This document shows positions 8,945-16,432 of a stretch of DNA of 64,000 bases, piece after piece; the first letter of the stretch is position 1; every line of letters begins with the position of its first letter. A program made the translations under genes and the position numbers. This DNA comes from JAEUHO01 sp046350655. GTDB taxonomy: Bacteria; Planctomycetota; PLA2; JAEUHO01. The notes under the pieces were generated by a model. The model did no database searches. It was not told the origin of the DNA and was given only the letters and a program-made list of their open reading frames with translations. The stretch is taken from the NCBI GenBank assembly GCA_046350655.1, contig JAXMAB010000005.1, positions 310,001 to 374,000 on the forward strand. Reading direction: 5' to 3'.

Positions 8945-9631
8945 ATGGCGTACGGCGACCTGACCCTGCACGGCTTCCTCGACGCGCTCGCGAGCGACAG
9001 CCCGACGCCCGGCGGCGGCACCGGCGCCGCGGTGGTCGGCGCCACCGGCGCGGCGCTCGTGCGCATGCTCGCGGTGCTCACGATCGGCCGGCCGAAGTAC
9101 GCGGCGGACGAGGCGCTGATGAAGGCGATCGCGGAGCAGGCCGCGGACAACCGCGCGAAGCTGCTCGCGCTGGCCGACGACGACGCGCGGTCGTACGACG
9201 CGGTGTCGGCGGCGTACAAGATGCCGAAGGCGACGGAGGCGGAGCAGGCCGCGCGCAAGGCCGCGATCCAGGCGGCGATGAAGGGGGCGATCGCGCCGCC
9301 GCTGAAGGTGATGGAGGTCTGCCTCGACACGATCAGCCTCGCGAAGGCGGCGGTCGCGAAGGGCAACGTGAACGCGGCGTCCGACGGCGCGGCCGGGGCG
9401 GAGTTCGCGAAGTCGGCGATGACCGTGGCGGCCTACAACGTGCGGATCAACCTCGTCGCGGTCGAGGACGAGAAGTGGGCGCGCGACGTGCGGACGAAGC
9501 TCGACGAGATGCTCTACATGGGCCAGACGACCGCGTCGGAGATCGACAGCAAGGTCCAGGACATGTGGAAGCCGAAGCCGAAGCCGGGCTCGCTGCCGAT
9601 GTTCCCGGGCACGGGGCCGAAGCCGTCCTGA
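8945..9631 (+). CDS. fchA: Formimidoyltetrahydrofolate cyclodeaminase / methenyl-THF cyclohydrolase family
   Basis: The 228-residue protein begins MAYGDLTLHGFLDALAS and carries the family signature SDSPTPGGGTGAAVVGA. The rest is all-helical with a conserved DDDARSYDAV segment and the late SDGAAGAEFAKSA and AYNVRINL blocks. It would convert 5-formimino-THF to 5,10-methenyl-THF and ammonia, completing the work of FtcD. A GAGGTG Shine-Dalgarno lies 5-6 bases before the ATG. The 111-bp gap after the HAD gene contains one dispersed CGGGCCTCGC motif (8861-8870). The C-terminal tail is rich in Lys and Pro. Confidence 0.88.
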   Translation: MAYGDLTLHGFLDALASDSPTPGGGTGAAVVGATGAALVRMLAVLTIGRPKYAADEALMKAIAEQAADNRAKLLALADDDARSYDAVSAAYKMPKATEAEQAARKAAIQAAMKGAIAPPLKVMEVCLDTISLAKAAVAKGNVNAASDGAAGAEFAKSAMTVAAYNVRINLVAVEDEKWARDVRTKLDEMLYMGQTTASEIDSKVQDMWKPKPKPGSLPMFPGTGPKPS

Positions 9632-9705
9632 CGACGGGGCGCGACTGCGCGTCGCCGATCGATGGTGCCCGCCGGGAACCGGCCGGGTCGGCCGCGGTGT
9701 CGCGG

Positions 9706-9750
9706 AAAAAACTAAGAGACGCTTGGCAGCGGCTCGCTGAGGGGTAAAAT
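9706..9750 (+). promoter_or_regulatory. Strong sigma70-type promoter with A-rich upstream element
   Basis: An A-tract (9706-9714) precedes TTGGCA at 9723-9728 and TAAAAT at 9745-9750, with a 16-nt spacer. Such an AT-rich consensus set stands out sharply in this GC-rich DNA. It points to a start near 9757 and drives no protein gene, only the structured transcript that ends at the terminator at 9963-9995. Confidence 0.8.
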
Positions 9751-9878
9751 CCCTGCGTGCGACGGCCAAGGCTCGCAAGGGCCTTGAGGCGCCGGAGCAC
9801 GCGGGCCGACGGGCCCCGCCCCCGCGTCACGGGTTTGACCAGCGCTGCTGGGTTCCCGATTCGAAGGGAGGTGATCCA

Positions 9879-9911
9879 ATGAGACGTGGCTTACGAGGTT
9901 GGTCCGGATAG
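9879..9911 (+). CDS. Ten-codon ORF behind a perfect extended Shine-Dalgarno
   Basis: The ORF encodes MRRGLRGWSG and stops at TAG 9909-9911. Its ribosome site AAGGGAGGTGATCC (9864-9877) matches the complement of the 16S 3' end at 13 of 14 positions, with ideal 7-nt spacing, the strongest such site in the window. The stop lies inside the GGTCC/GGACC hairpin (9901-9915), so a ribosome would melt the following structure. It may be a leader peptide, a translated sRNA, or simply a ribosome docking site. No gene follows on this strand for 1.4 kb. Confidence 0.5.
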   Translation: MRRGLRGWSG

Positions 9912-9962
9912 GACCGGCCGACGGGCCGGACGTCCTGCGGACGGCCTTTCCAAGACACGTGG

Positions 9963-9995
9963 GGCGGGCCTCCTGTTGGGGAGGCCCGCCTTCTT
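9963..9995 (+). terminator. Intrinsic terminator of the structured RNA
   Basis: An 11-bp GC-rich stem (GGCGGGCCTCC at 9963-9973 with GGAGGCCCGCC at 9980-9990) and a 6-nt loop are followed by TTCTT. It is placed just after the structured segment and before repeats, which sets the 3' end of the transcript. Confidence 0.85.
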
Positions 9996-10105
9996 GCTCG
10001 CCGCGCGATTCGGGGCGCGACGCTACGTCAGCCGTTGATCGATCGGCTCGGTGACATGCCTGGGCGGTGGTCGATGCTCGGTGGGCCCTCGTGCGCGCCC
10101 CGGCG

Positions 10106-10343
10106 CGGGTTGCCTCGCTGTGCTGTTCGGGTTGCGACGCTGCGACGCCCTTACATCGCACGCCGCGCTGACAGGCCGCGACGCCGGTCTCAAATCTGGA
10201 ACGAGCCACGAGCGCAACCCGGCACGGGTTGCCTCGCCGTGCCATTCGGGTTGCGACGCTACGCCGCCCTTTCATCGCTCGCCGCGCTGACAGGCCGCCA
10301 CGGCGGTCTCAGGTCTGGAACGAGCCACGAGCGCAACCCGGCA
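10106..10343. repeat. Two tandem 119-bp repeat units
   Basis: Copy 1 (10106-10224) and copy 2 (10225-10343) begin CGGGTTGCCTCG and are highly similar, including the internal segment GGAACGAGCCACGAGCGCAA. A weaker, partial copy precedes them at about 10045-10105, and the first bases of another follow at 10344. The junction GCAACCCG-gca-CGGGTTGC is a perfect hairpin, so unit ends can fold. Open frames across the repeats are probably not genes. The rest of the gap to 10523 shows nothing else recognisable. Confidence 0.8.
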
Positions 10344-10523
10344 CGGCGGGAGGCGACGCCGCCTTTTGACTGGAGGGGAGGACCGAACGGCGGCGCGATC
10401 GCGCATCGCGGTGCCCGCATCGTCGGATGACGGTCGGAACACCCAGAGCGACGCGACTGCACCAGCTCGCAACCGAGGACGGGGGAGGAAGAAGGGCGGG
10501 CGCGCGTGGGAGCCGCAGGAGGG

Positions 10524-11222
10524 TCAGCCGGAGAGAGCGGGCTGCATCTCGACGCGGAAGGCCGCGTGGCAGTCACGGCAGTGGACGGCGGGGAGCGACG
10601 TGGCGATCGCGGAGGAACCGCAGACGACGCAGTGGCGAGGCTCGGCGGCGCCGGACCGAAGGCCCGGCACGACGGCGTGAGAGCGGTCCGAGAGATGAAA
10701 GCCCCAGACGAGGAGCGTGCCCGCCGCCGTCAGGACCACGAACACACCGAGAGGTCGCGCGACGTCGATGTCGGGAACCACGGCCCAGACCGGGCCCAGC
10801 AACATCGCGACCACGAGCCCGGCGACGGCGACGGAGGTCGCCGGCACCAGCCATCGACGGCCCGGACGCAACGTCGCGAGGCCGAGCAGCGAAGCGTAGG
10901 CGATCGCGACCACCAGCAGCTCGACGGTGAAGAACCCTCGCCAGAAGTCGTGCGACGTGATCTCACCCCACGTCGCCGCGAGGAGCGCGGGCGCGGTGAC
11001 GAGCGAGAGCACGACGCCGGCCCGCGCGATCGCGCTCGCCCGGCCGCGCCGCAGGACCGCCCCGCACGCCGTCGCGAGCAGGCTCGCGTGGGCGATCGAG
11101 AGGGCCGAGAACAACACCTTCGCGGGAGGATCGTCGGGCCCGCGGCCGAGGATCGTGAAGCAGCCGACCCCGGCGCCGACGACGACCGACGCGACGAGCG
11201 CCCACAGGGCGTACCTCTTCAT
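10524..11222 (-). CDS. Six-helix membrane protein with C-terminal zinc ribbon
   Basis: The 232-residue protein begins MKRYALWALVASVV, with GGAGG shortly before the ATG deciding the start inside a longer open frame. About six transmembrane helices span residues 3-175. The cytosolic tail has HCVVCGSSAIATS...HCRDCHAAF, a CxxC...CxxC zinc ribbon. The ABC exporter genes lie divergently upstream. No family is recognised and no transport motif is evident. Confidence 0.7.
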   Translation of the reverse strand: MKRYALWALVASVVVGAGVGCFTILGRGPDDPPAKVLFSALSIAHASLLATACGAVLRRGRASAIARAGVVLSLVTAPALLAATWGEITSHDFWRGFFTVELLVVAIAYASLLGLATLRPGRRWLVPATSVAVAGLVVAMLLGPVWAVVPDIDVARPLGVFVVLTAAGTLLVWGFHLSDRSHAVVPGLRSGAAEPRHCVVCGSSAIATSLPAVHCRDCHAAFRVEMQPALSG

Positions 11223-11423
11223 GACGACCTCCGGTGTCCCCCACCGTACCAACGACCGCGCCGCCCGCCCGCGCCCACGGGCGCCGGGCCCGACGTGCGA
11301 AGAGACGGGCCGGTCCTGCAGCCCCCCCTCGCCGGGCCCTGGCGGCCACCGGGCCTCGCGGTCCCAGGATACCGCCGCGTCCATGACCCCGTCCGCGCCG
11401 GGGGGCGGGTACGATCGCGGCCC

Positions 11424-12341
11424 GTGTCCGACGCCGTCCTCGAGGTCCGTGGGCTGACGAAGCGCTACGGCGCCGTGCACGCGCTCAAAGGCATCGACCT
11501 GACCGTGCGGCAGGGGTCGATCTACGGGTTCATCGGGCCGAACGGCGCCGGCAAGACCACCACGATCCGCATCGTCGCGGGGCTCGTGCGCGCGACCGAG
11601 GGCGACGTGCTGCTCCACGGCGTGGACCTGCGCAAGGACCGGCTCGCGGCCGCGAAGGGGCTGCGCACGCTCGTCGAGGTGCCGGCGTTCTACGGGAACC
11701 TGTCGGGGCAGGCGAACCTCGAGATCTTCGCGCGGCTCGCGGGCGCGGACCGTGCGGACGTGGCGCGACTGCTCGAACGGGTGCGGCTGACGCACGCGAA
11801 GGACCGCGCGGTGCGCGGGTACTCGCTCGGGATGCGGCAGCGGCTGGGGATCGCGCAGGCGCTGCTCGGGCGGCCGGACCTCGTGGTGCTCGACGAGCCG
11901 ATGAACGGGCTCGACCCCGCGGGCATGCACGAGATGCGCGAATTGATCCGCGAGGAGAACCGCGAGCGCGGGGTCACGTTCTTCCTGTCGAGCCACCTGC
12001 TCGACGACATCCAGCGGCTGTGCGACCGCATCGGCGTGCTGCACAAGGGCGCGCTGGTGGCGGAGGGCCGCATCGAGGACCTGCTGTCGTCGGCGGTGAC
12101 GGGGTTCCGGCTGCGGTGCGCGGCGCCGGCGGCCGCGCTGGCGGTCGTCGTCGCGTCGATGCCCGAGGCGAAGGCGCGGCTCGACGGCGACGGGACCGTC
12201 CACGTCGCGGGGGACGCGTCGATCCTGCCTCGGCTGCACCGCGCGCTGCTCGACGCCGGGCACCCCGTCGTCGAGATGTACCCGGTGCGCGCGTCGCTCG
12301 AGGCGTACTTCCTCGACCTGACGGAAGGGGTGATGGGATGA
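11424..12341 (+). CDS. ABC-2 type exporter ATPase
   Basis: The 305-residue protein is an ATP-binding subunit of an ABC-2 family exporter. The Walker A is GPNGAGKTTT, the signature is the variant YSLGMRQRL (CcmA/DrrA-like), the Walker B is LVVLDEP with MNGLDP, and the switch His is in SSHLL. The C-terminal 80 residues form the substrate-side domain seen in NatA/BcrA-like ATPases. The GTG start at 11424 fits the usual N terminus (VLEVRGLTKRYG). Its stop overlaps the ATG of the permease gene (ATGA), so the pair forms one transporter. Confidence 0.92.
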   Translation: MSDAVLEVRGLTKRYGAVHALKGIDLTVRQGSIYGFIGPNGAGKTTTIRIVAGLVRATEGDVLLHGVDLRKDRLAAAKGLRTLVEVPAFYGNLSGQANLEIFARLAGADRADVARLLERVRLTHAKDRAVRGYSLGMRQRLGIAQALLGRPDLVVLDEPMNGLDPAGMHEMRELIREENRERGVTFFLSSHLLDDIQRLCDRIGVLHKGALVAEGRIEDLLSSAVTGFRLRCAAPAAALAVVVASMPEAKARLDGDGTVHVAGDASILPRLHRALLDAGHPVVEMYPVRASLEAYFLDLTEGVMG

Positions 12342-13174
12342 GCGCCCTCGCCCGCGTCGGCCGGCTCGTGCGCGTCGAGGCCCAGAAAGTGCTCGGCGGG
12401 CGCGGGCTGCTCGTCGGCCTCCTCGCGGTCGCCGCGGTGACGGCGCTCACGGGATGGACGCACACGCCGGACTCCGCGTACGAGACCGCCTGGACGCGCA
12501 CGGCGGCGGCCCTCGGCGCGGGGCTGTGGGCGGCGGAGATCTTCCTCCTCGTCGCGGGCACCACGACGATCGCCGGCGAGACCGCGGCCGGCACGCTGAA
12601 GATGATCCTGCCGCACGCGTACCGGCGCTCGGACTGGATCGTGGCGAAGGCGCTCGTCCTCGCGGCGCAGGCGGTCGTGCTGCTCGCGACCGCGGTGGCG
12701 GTGGCCGCGGCGTGCGGGGCGGCGTCCGGCGGGCTCGGCGACGTGACGCGCACGACGGACGAGCTCGGCCTGTCGATGGGCCCCGAGACGCTGCAGTCCG
12801 GCGGGGCGATGACCGGCTACCTGACGCAGTCGGCGCTCGTGAGCCTCGCCGCGCTCGTCACGACGGCGTGGGTCGGCCTGTGGATCTCCTGCCTGTTCGA
12901 CGCCGTGGTCCCCGCGGTCTCGGCCGGGTTCCTGCTCTTCCTCGGCTTCAAGTCGGCGGGGACGCTGTTCGGGGCGGGTCCCGAGGTGCTCGAGTCGATC
13001 TACGCGTGGTACCCGGGCGCGATGCTCGACCGCCTCGAGGACCTCGGGAAGGCGCTGAACGAGGCGTGGCGCGAGGGCATGGCCCCGCGCGGCCTGCGCC
13101 TGTCGGCCGTCGTGGCCGCGGTCGCGCTCGCCGGCTCGCTGGTCGTCTTCACGCGCCGCGACCTGCAGTCCTGA
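12338..13174 (+). CDS. ABC-2 type exporter permease
   Basis: The 278-residue protein begins MSALARVGRLVRVEAQK. It has about six hydrophobic segments: 23-40, 60-80, 108-132, 165-187, 190-215 and 255-272. The pattern LVRVEAQKVL..R, the GETAAGTLK segment after TM2 and the overall size are typical of NatB/ABC-2 permeases that remodel membranes or export lipophilic compounds. It overlaps the ATPase gene by 4 bp. The exported substrate is unknown. It is followed by a cluster of dispersed repeats, not by further genes of the operon. Confidence 0.85.
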   Translation: MSALARVGRLVRVEAQKVLGGRGLLVGLLAVAAVTALTGWTHTPDSAYETAWTRTAAALGAGLWAAEIFLLVAGTTTIAGETAAGTLKMILPHAYRRSDWIVAKALVLAAQAVVLLATAVAVAAACGAASGGLGDVTRTTDELGLSMGPETLQSGGAMTGYLTQSALVSLAALVTTAWVGLWISCLFDAVVPAVSAGFLLFLGFKSAGTLFGAGPEVLESIYAWYPGAMLDRLEDLGKALNEAWREGMAPRGLRLSAVVAAVALAGSLVVFTRRDLQS

Positions 13175-13181
13175 CGCCCGA

Positions 13182-13322
13182 CGCCGGAACGAACGGCGAC
13201 GACCCCGTTGTCTCGCGGTCGCCGCGGCCCGCGGTCGACGGGGAGGCGGAGCGATCCGCGCGGTACGCGAGGCCCGCTCGCCGACCGCGGAACGAACGTC
13301 TACGACCCCGTTGTTCCACGGA
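13182..13322. repeat. Dispersed covarying-hairpin repeat, cluster 1 (two copies flanking CGCGAGGCCCG)
   Basis: Copies at about 13182-13222 and 13283-13322 share the core ACGACCCCGTTGT. The second folds as GGAAC(g)AACG-loop-CGTTGTTCC. Between them is the dispersed 11-mer with context ACGCGAGGCCCGCTCGCC (13265 onward). The same repeat-motif-repeat arrangement recurs at 16246-16404. No gene lies in the gap from 13175 to 13460. Confidence 0.75.
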
Positions 13323-13460
13323 CGGGGGCCGTGCGCGGCGCAACGGTTGTGTCGGGCGCGGTGAGCGCGCGTCCTGACGGCGAGGGCGCGCGCACACGGC
13401 GATACCATGCGTTCGGGCCGCGATCGCGGCAGGCCCGCGGCGGCCCTCGGAGGCGACGCC

Positions 13461-16238
13461 ATGAGCCGCAGCCACCGGTCGTCTCGCGCCCTCGCGCGCA
13501 TCCTCGCGGCGACCCTCGGGCTCGGTTGCCTGCTGGGGGCGCCCGTCCCGGATCCCGTGGGCCCCCTCCCCGGCGCGCGTCTCGCGCACGCGGACGGAGG
13601 CGACGACGTCGCCCGCCGTCGGTGCGAGGCGCAGGGGCTGCTGTACAACCTCTTCTGGCGCCCCGACACGTACGGGAGCGCATGCTGGTCGCTGATGGAG
13701 CAGCATTGCGCGCAGGGCGGGAAGGACGTCGCGCTCGCCGTCGTGGGGATGGCCGCGGACGTCGCGGGAGGAGACCCGATCGGCCTGGACGCATGGGCCC
13801 AGGCGTCGGGATGCCTCCTGGTGCTCCAGACGTGCTTCGCGGACTTCCGTCGCGCGTGCGGCGCCGAATGCGCCTACGACCCCCTCGCGTACGCGCCCAA
13901 CCCGAGCGTTCGATACGGAGGCTCGAACGGTCGCCCGCAGGGCGTGACGTACGACGCCGCCGCCCACGTCGTCCGCGTGACGGTGCGCAACACCGGGTAT
14001 GCCCTCTGCCGCGACATCGGATACTCGGTCAGCGTCGGGTCCACGGCGGACGAGGACCGCCACGTCACCGGGACGGTCGTGACGTCGGGGACGATCCCCC
14101 GGCTTTCCCCGGCGAGCACGACGCGGACCGGTTCCGCGATCCCGCCGAAGGAGTTCACCTTCAGCGTGCCGTGGGAACCGGCGGCCGGCCGGTACAACGA
14201 GTTCCTCGTCGCGATCGACGGGAGCCAGCTGATCGACGAGACGAACGAGCTCGACAACCTCGCCCGGCTCGTCGTGGACCTGCTCCCGACGACGTGCCGC
14301 GCCGAGATCGCGTCGACGCGCGTCGATCGGGCGCCGGCGTCGCTGACCCGCGCGACGCTGACCGCGGGGCTGCACGCCGTCGGTCCGCAGGACTGCGAGG
14401 TGACGTGGGCGGTGCTGCCCGGCGCGCCGCCGACCGGGACCACGCCGCTCGCGAGCGGCGCGGCCGACCTCGAGGCGGGATCGACGCGGACCGTGACGGC
14501 CGAGCTGCCCCTCGACGCCGCCCACGGGAGCCCGTCGGGCGCCCGTACCGCGAAGTTCACGCTGCGCGTCCTCGGCCTCGACGGTCGCGTCCATGCCGAG
14601 GAGACGGTGGTCGTCCCGCTGTTCGCCGGACGCGTCAGCGGGCGCGTGACGGACGGGCTCGGCCGCGCGGTCGCCGGCGCCGCCGTCGTCGCGACCGCGG
14701 CGGGCGCCGACGTCGCGACGACCCGAACGGAGGCCGGCGGCTTCTACCACCTCGACGGGATCGCCGTGCTCGGGGACGTCGCGATCACGGCCACGCACCC
14801 GTCGTCGGCCGCGCGGGCGTCCCGGACGGTGACGCTCGCCTTCGACCCGGGCGGCGACGAGCCGGGCCGCGGGCTCTCGCACGACGGCGTCGATCTGGTC
14901 CTCGTCGACGCGCCCGGCACGCTCACGATCGCCGTGATGGACGCGGCCACGCGCCGCCCGCTCGGCGGCGCGACGTGGGCGGCGACGCATCCGCCGGACC
15001 GGCTCGCCGGGACGCTCGACGCCGCGACCGCCACGACGACGGTCCCGGGTTGCCCGCCCGGCGAGTGGCTCGTCACCGCGAGCCGCGCCGGGTACGCCAC
15101 CGCGACGGAGCGCACCGTGCTCCGCGCGGGCGAGAGCGCGACGGTCGTGCTGTGGCTCGAGCCGTTCCGACCGAGGCTCGACGACCAAGGGCTAGGGCTG
15201 TTCCCGCCGGAAGCCCTGTGGTCACGGACGCTCGACGGCTGGGTGTATGCCCACGCGTCGTCCAAGGACGGCCGGCTGCTCGTCCTGTACACCGCCGACC
15301 CGAGCGTGCCCGGGAGCGGACGGCTGCGTTTCCTCGACGCGCTCCGCGGCACCGAACGGGCCGCCGTCGCGGTCGCGTCGCCGAAGGGCCAGCAGCAGGT
15401 GAGCCTCGACGTCGCGTACCAAGGCGACCCCGTGGCGTTCTTCGTCCACGAGGGAGGCTTCGGTCGCACGGGGGCCGGTTCGCTCGCGTTGTACGACGCA
15501 AGCGGTCACCTGCGCGTGACGCAGCCCGCGCCGCCGCGCGAGCACCCGTTCGTCGAGGTGTCGCCGGACGGCGCGTTCGTCCACGCCTGGGGCCTCTTCG
15601 ACGCGACCCTCGGGGAGATCCCGGACGCCCGCGCGCTCGACCCGCGCGGGTACCCGCAGGGCTGGCCGCAGGAGCGGTTCCTCGTCGCCGAGACGGTGCA
15701 CCTGACGCGCGACGGGACGGTCGTCGGCGCCTGTCGCGTCGGCCCCGGCATGTGCCGCTTCACGCGGAGCGAGCAGGTCGTCGCGACGTGGCCGGACGTC
15801 GCCCGGCCGCTGCGCCTCGTGGACAGCGGAGGGCCGGTCGGCGTCGGCGAGACGCTCCTCGTGTGCGGCGACCGGACCGTCCAGCGGCGGACGGGACCGA
15901 CCGTCACGTTCACGCTGCGACCCACCGACCTCGACCCGCCGGCCGGCCCGACGTTCGCCATCCCGAGCGCGGCCCTGTCGCCGGGCGGCGAGATCGTGAT
16001 GCTCGTCGAGGGCGCGCGCCACGGACGGCTGCACGTGTACTCGTGGGGCCCGCGACCGTCCGGCCGTCCGCTGCTCGGCGAAGCGGACCGGGAGGTCACC
16101 CCGCCGGGCCTCGGCCCGTGGGTCCAACACGTGAGCGCCAACGAGGCCGGCCTCTTCTTCCTCGTCGTCGAGGGCCACGAGGCGACGTACTACCGCATGG
16201 GCGCCTACCGACCGCGCCCGCCTCCCCGGCCGAATTGA
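13461..16238 (+). CDS. Large secreted protein: CARDB, carboxypeptidase-regulatory and beta-propeller-like regions
   Basis: The 925-residue protein starts MSRSHRSSRALAR, with GGAGG 8 bases upstream, and has an N-terminal signal peptide ending near residue 35. A Cys-rich region follows (about 45-150). Next is a CARDB-like beta-sandwich containing VRVTVRNTGYALCRDIGYSV, then two CarboxypepD_reg/Cna-B-like domains (GRVSGRVTDGLGRAVAGAAV... and LTIAVMDAATRRPLGGA). The C-terminal 350 residues are beta-rich, with repeated LxxxDGRLLVLY-type strands suggesting a propeller. It has no lipobox and no C-terminal anchor, and is probably exported. The role is unknown; adhesion or surface display is a guess from the domains. 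Confidence 0.75.
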   Translation: MSRSHRSSRALARILAATLGLGCLLGAPVPDPVGPLPGARLAHADGGDDVARRRCEAQGLLYNLFWRPDTYGSACWSLMEQHCAQGGKDVALAVVGMAADVAGGDPIGLDAWAQASGCLLVLQTCFADFRRACGAECAYDPLAYAPNPSVRYGGSNGRPQGVTYDAAAHVVRVTVRNTGYALCRDIGYSVSVGSTADEDRHVTGTVVTSGTIPRLSPASTTRTGSAIPPKEFTFSVPWEPAAGRYNEFLVAIDGSQLIDETNELDNLARLVVDLLPTTCRAEIASTRVDRAPASLTRATLTAGLHAVGPQDCEVTWAVLPGAPPTGTTPLASGAADLEAGSTRTVTAELPLDAAHGSPSGARTAKFTLRVLGLDGRVHAEETVVVPLFAGRVSGRVTDGLGRAVAGAAVVATAAGADVATTRTEAGGFYHLDGIAVLGDVAITATHPSSAARASRTVTLAFDPGGDEPGRGLSHDGVDLVLVDAPGTLTIAVMDAATRRPLGGATWAATHPPDRLAGTLDAATATTTVPGCPPGEWLVTASRAGYATATERTVLRAGESATVVLWLEPFRPRLDDQGLGLFPPEALWSRTLDGWVYAHASSKDGRLLVLYTADPSVPGSGRLRFLDALRGTERAAVAVASPKGQQQVSLDVAYQGDPVAFFVHEGGFGRTGAGSLALYDASGHLRVTQPAPPREHPFVEVSPDGAFVHAWGLFDATLGEIPDARALDPRGYPQGWPQERFLVAETVHLTRDGTVVGACRVGPGMCRFTRSEQVVATWPDVARPLRLVDSGGPVGVGETLLVCGDRTVQRRTGPTVTFTLRPTDLDPPAGPTFAIPSAALSPGGEIVMLVEGARHGRLHVYSWGPRPSGRPLLGEADREVTPPGLGPWVQHVSANEAGLFFLVVEGHEATYYRMGAYRPRPPPRPN

Positions 16239-16245
16239 CGGCGAC

Positions 16246-16404
16246 GCCGAAACAAACGTCTACGACCCCTTTGGTTCGGTGTCGCCCCCCAGCGACGGGT
16301 ACGCGAGGCCCGGTCGCCGACAGCGAAACAAACGTCTACGACCCCGTTGTTTCGGTGTTGCCCCCCGGCGACGTGGAACGAAGGGCTACGACCCCGTTGT
16401 TCGA
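16246..16404. repeat. Dispersed covarying-hairpin repeat, cluster 2 (three copies)
   Basis: Copies lie at about 16246-16284, 16322-16356 and 16373-16404. Copy 1 and copy 2 pair GAAAC with GTTTC (copy 1 slightly decayed). Copy 3 carries GGAAC with GTTC. All keep CTACGACCCC in the loop. The 11-mer CGCGAGGCCCG sits between copies 1 and 2, in the same order as in cluster 1. The cluster fills the gap between two convergent genes. Confidence 0.8.
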
Positions 16405-16432
16405 CCCCGTGGTTCCGACCCGGAAGTTCGGA

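Larger units (their letters stand above)
9757..9995 (+). ncRNA. Candidate highly structured small RNA (~240 nt) with extended anti-16S site
   Basis: The segment lies between a strong promoter and a strong intrinsic terminator and holds no ordinary gene. It can fold into many local hairpins. GCGTGC (from 9755) pairs with GCACGC around 9797. CCAGC-gct-GCTGG lies near 9838-9850. GGTCC/GGACC spans 9901-9915, CCGGCC/GGCCGG spans 9914-9929, and CGTCC/GGACG spans 9931-9943. ACGTG near 9886 could pair with CACGT near 9957 to close a domain. In the middle is GGAGGTGATCC (9867-9877), complementary to the 3' tail of 16S rRNA over 11 bases, 7 nt before an ATG. It does not resemble SRP RNA, 6S, tmRNA or RNase P RNA by eye. 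The identity is unknown. Confidence 0.65.

Noticed and set aside
9757..9995. SRP, 6S, tmRNA or RNase P RNA
   Set aside because: None of the conserved blocks were found by eye. A covariance scan could still change this.
10035..10430. Protein-coding genes across the 119-bp repeats
   Set aside because: The frame just reads the repeat units; there is no SD, no domain, and 119 is not a multiple of three so the frame shifts between units.
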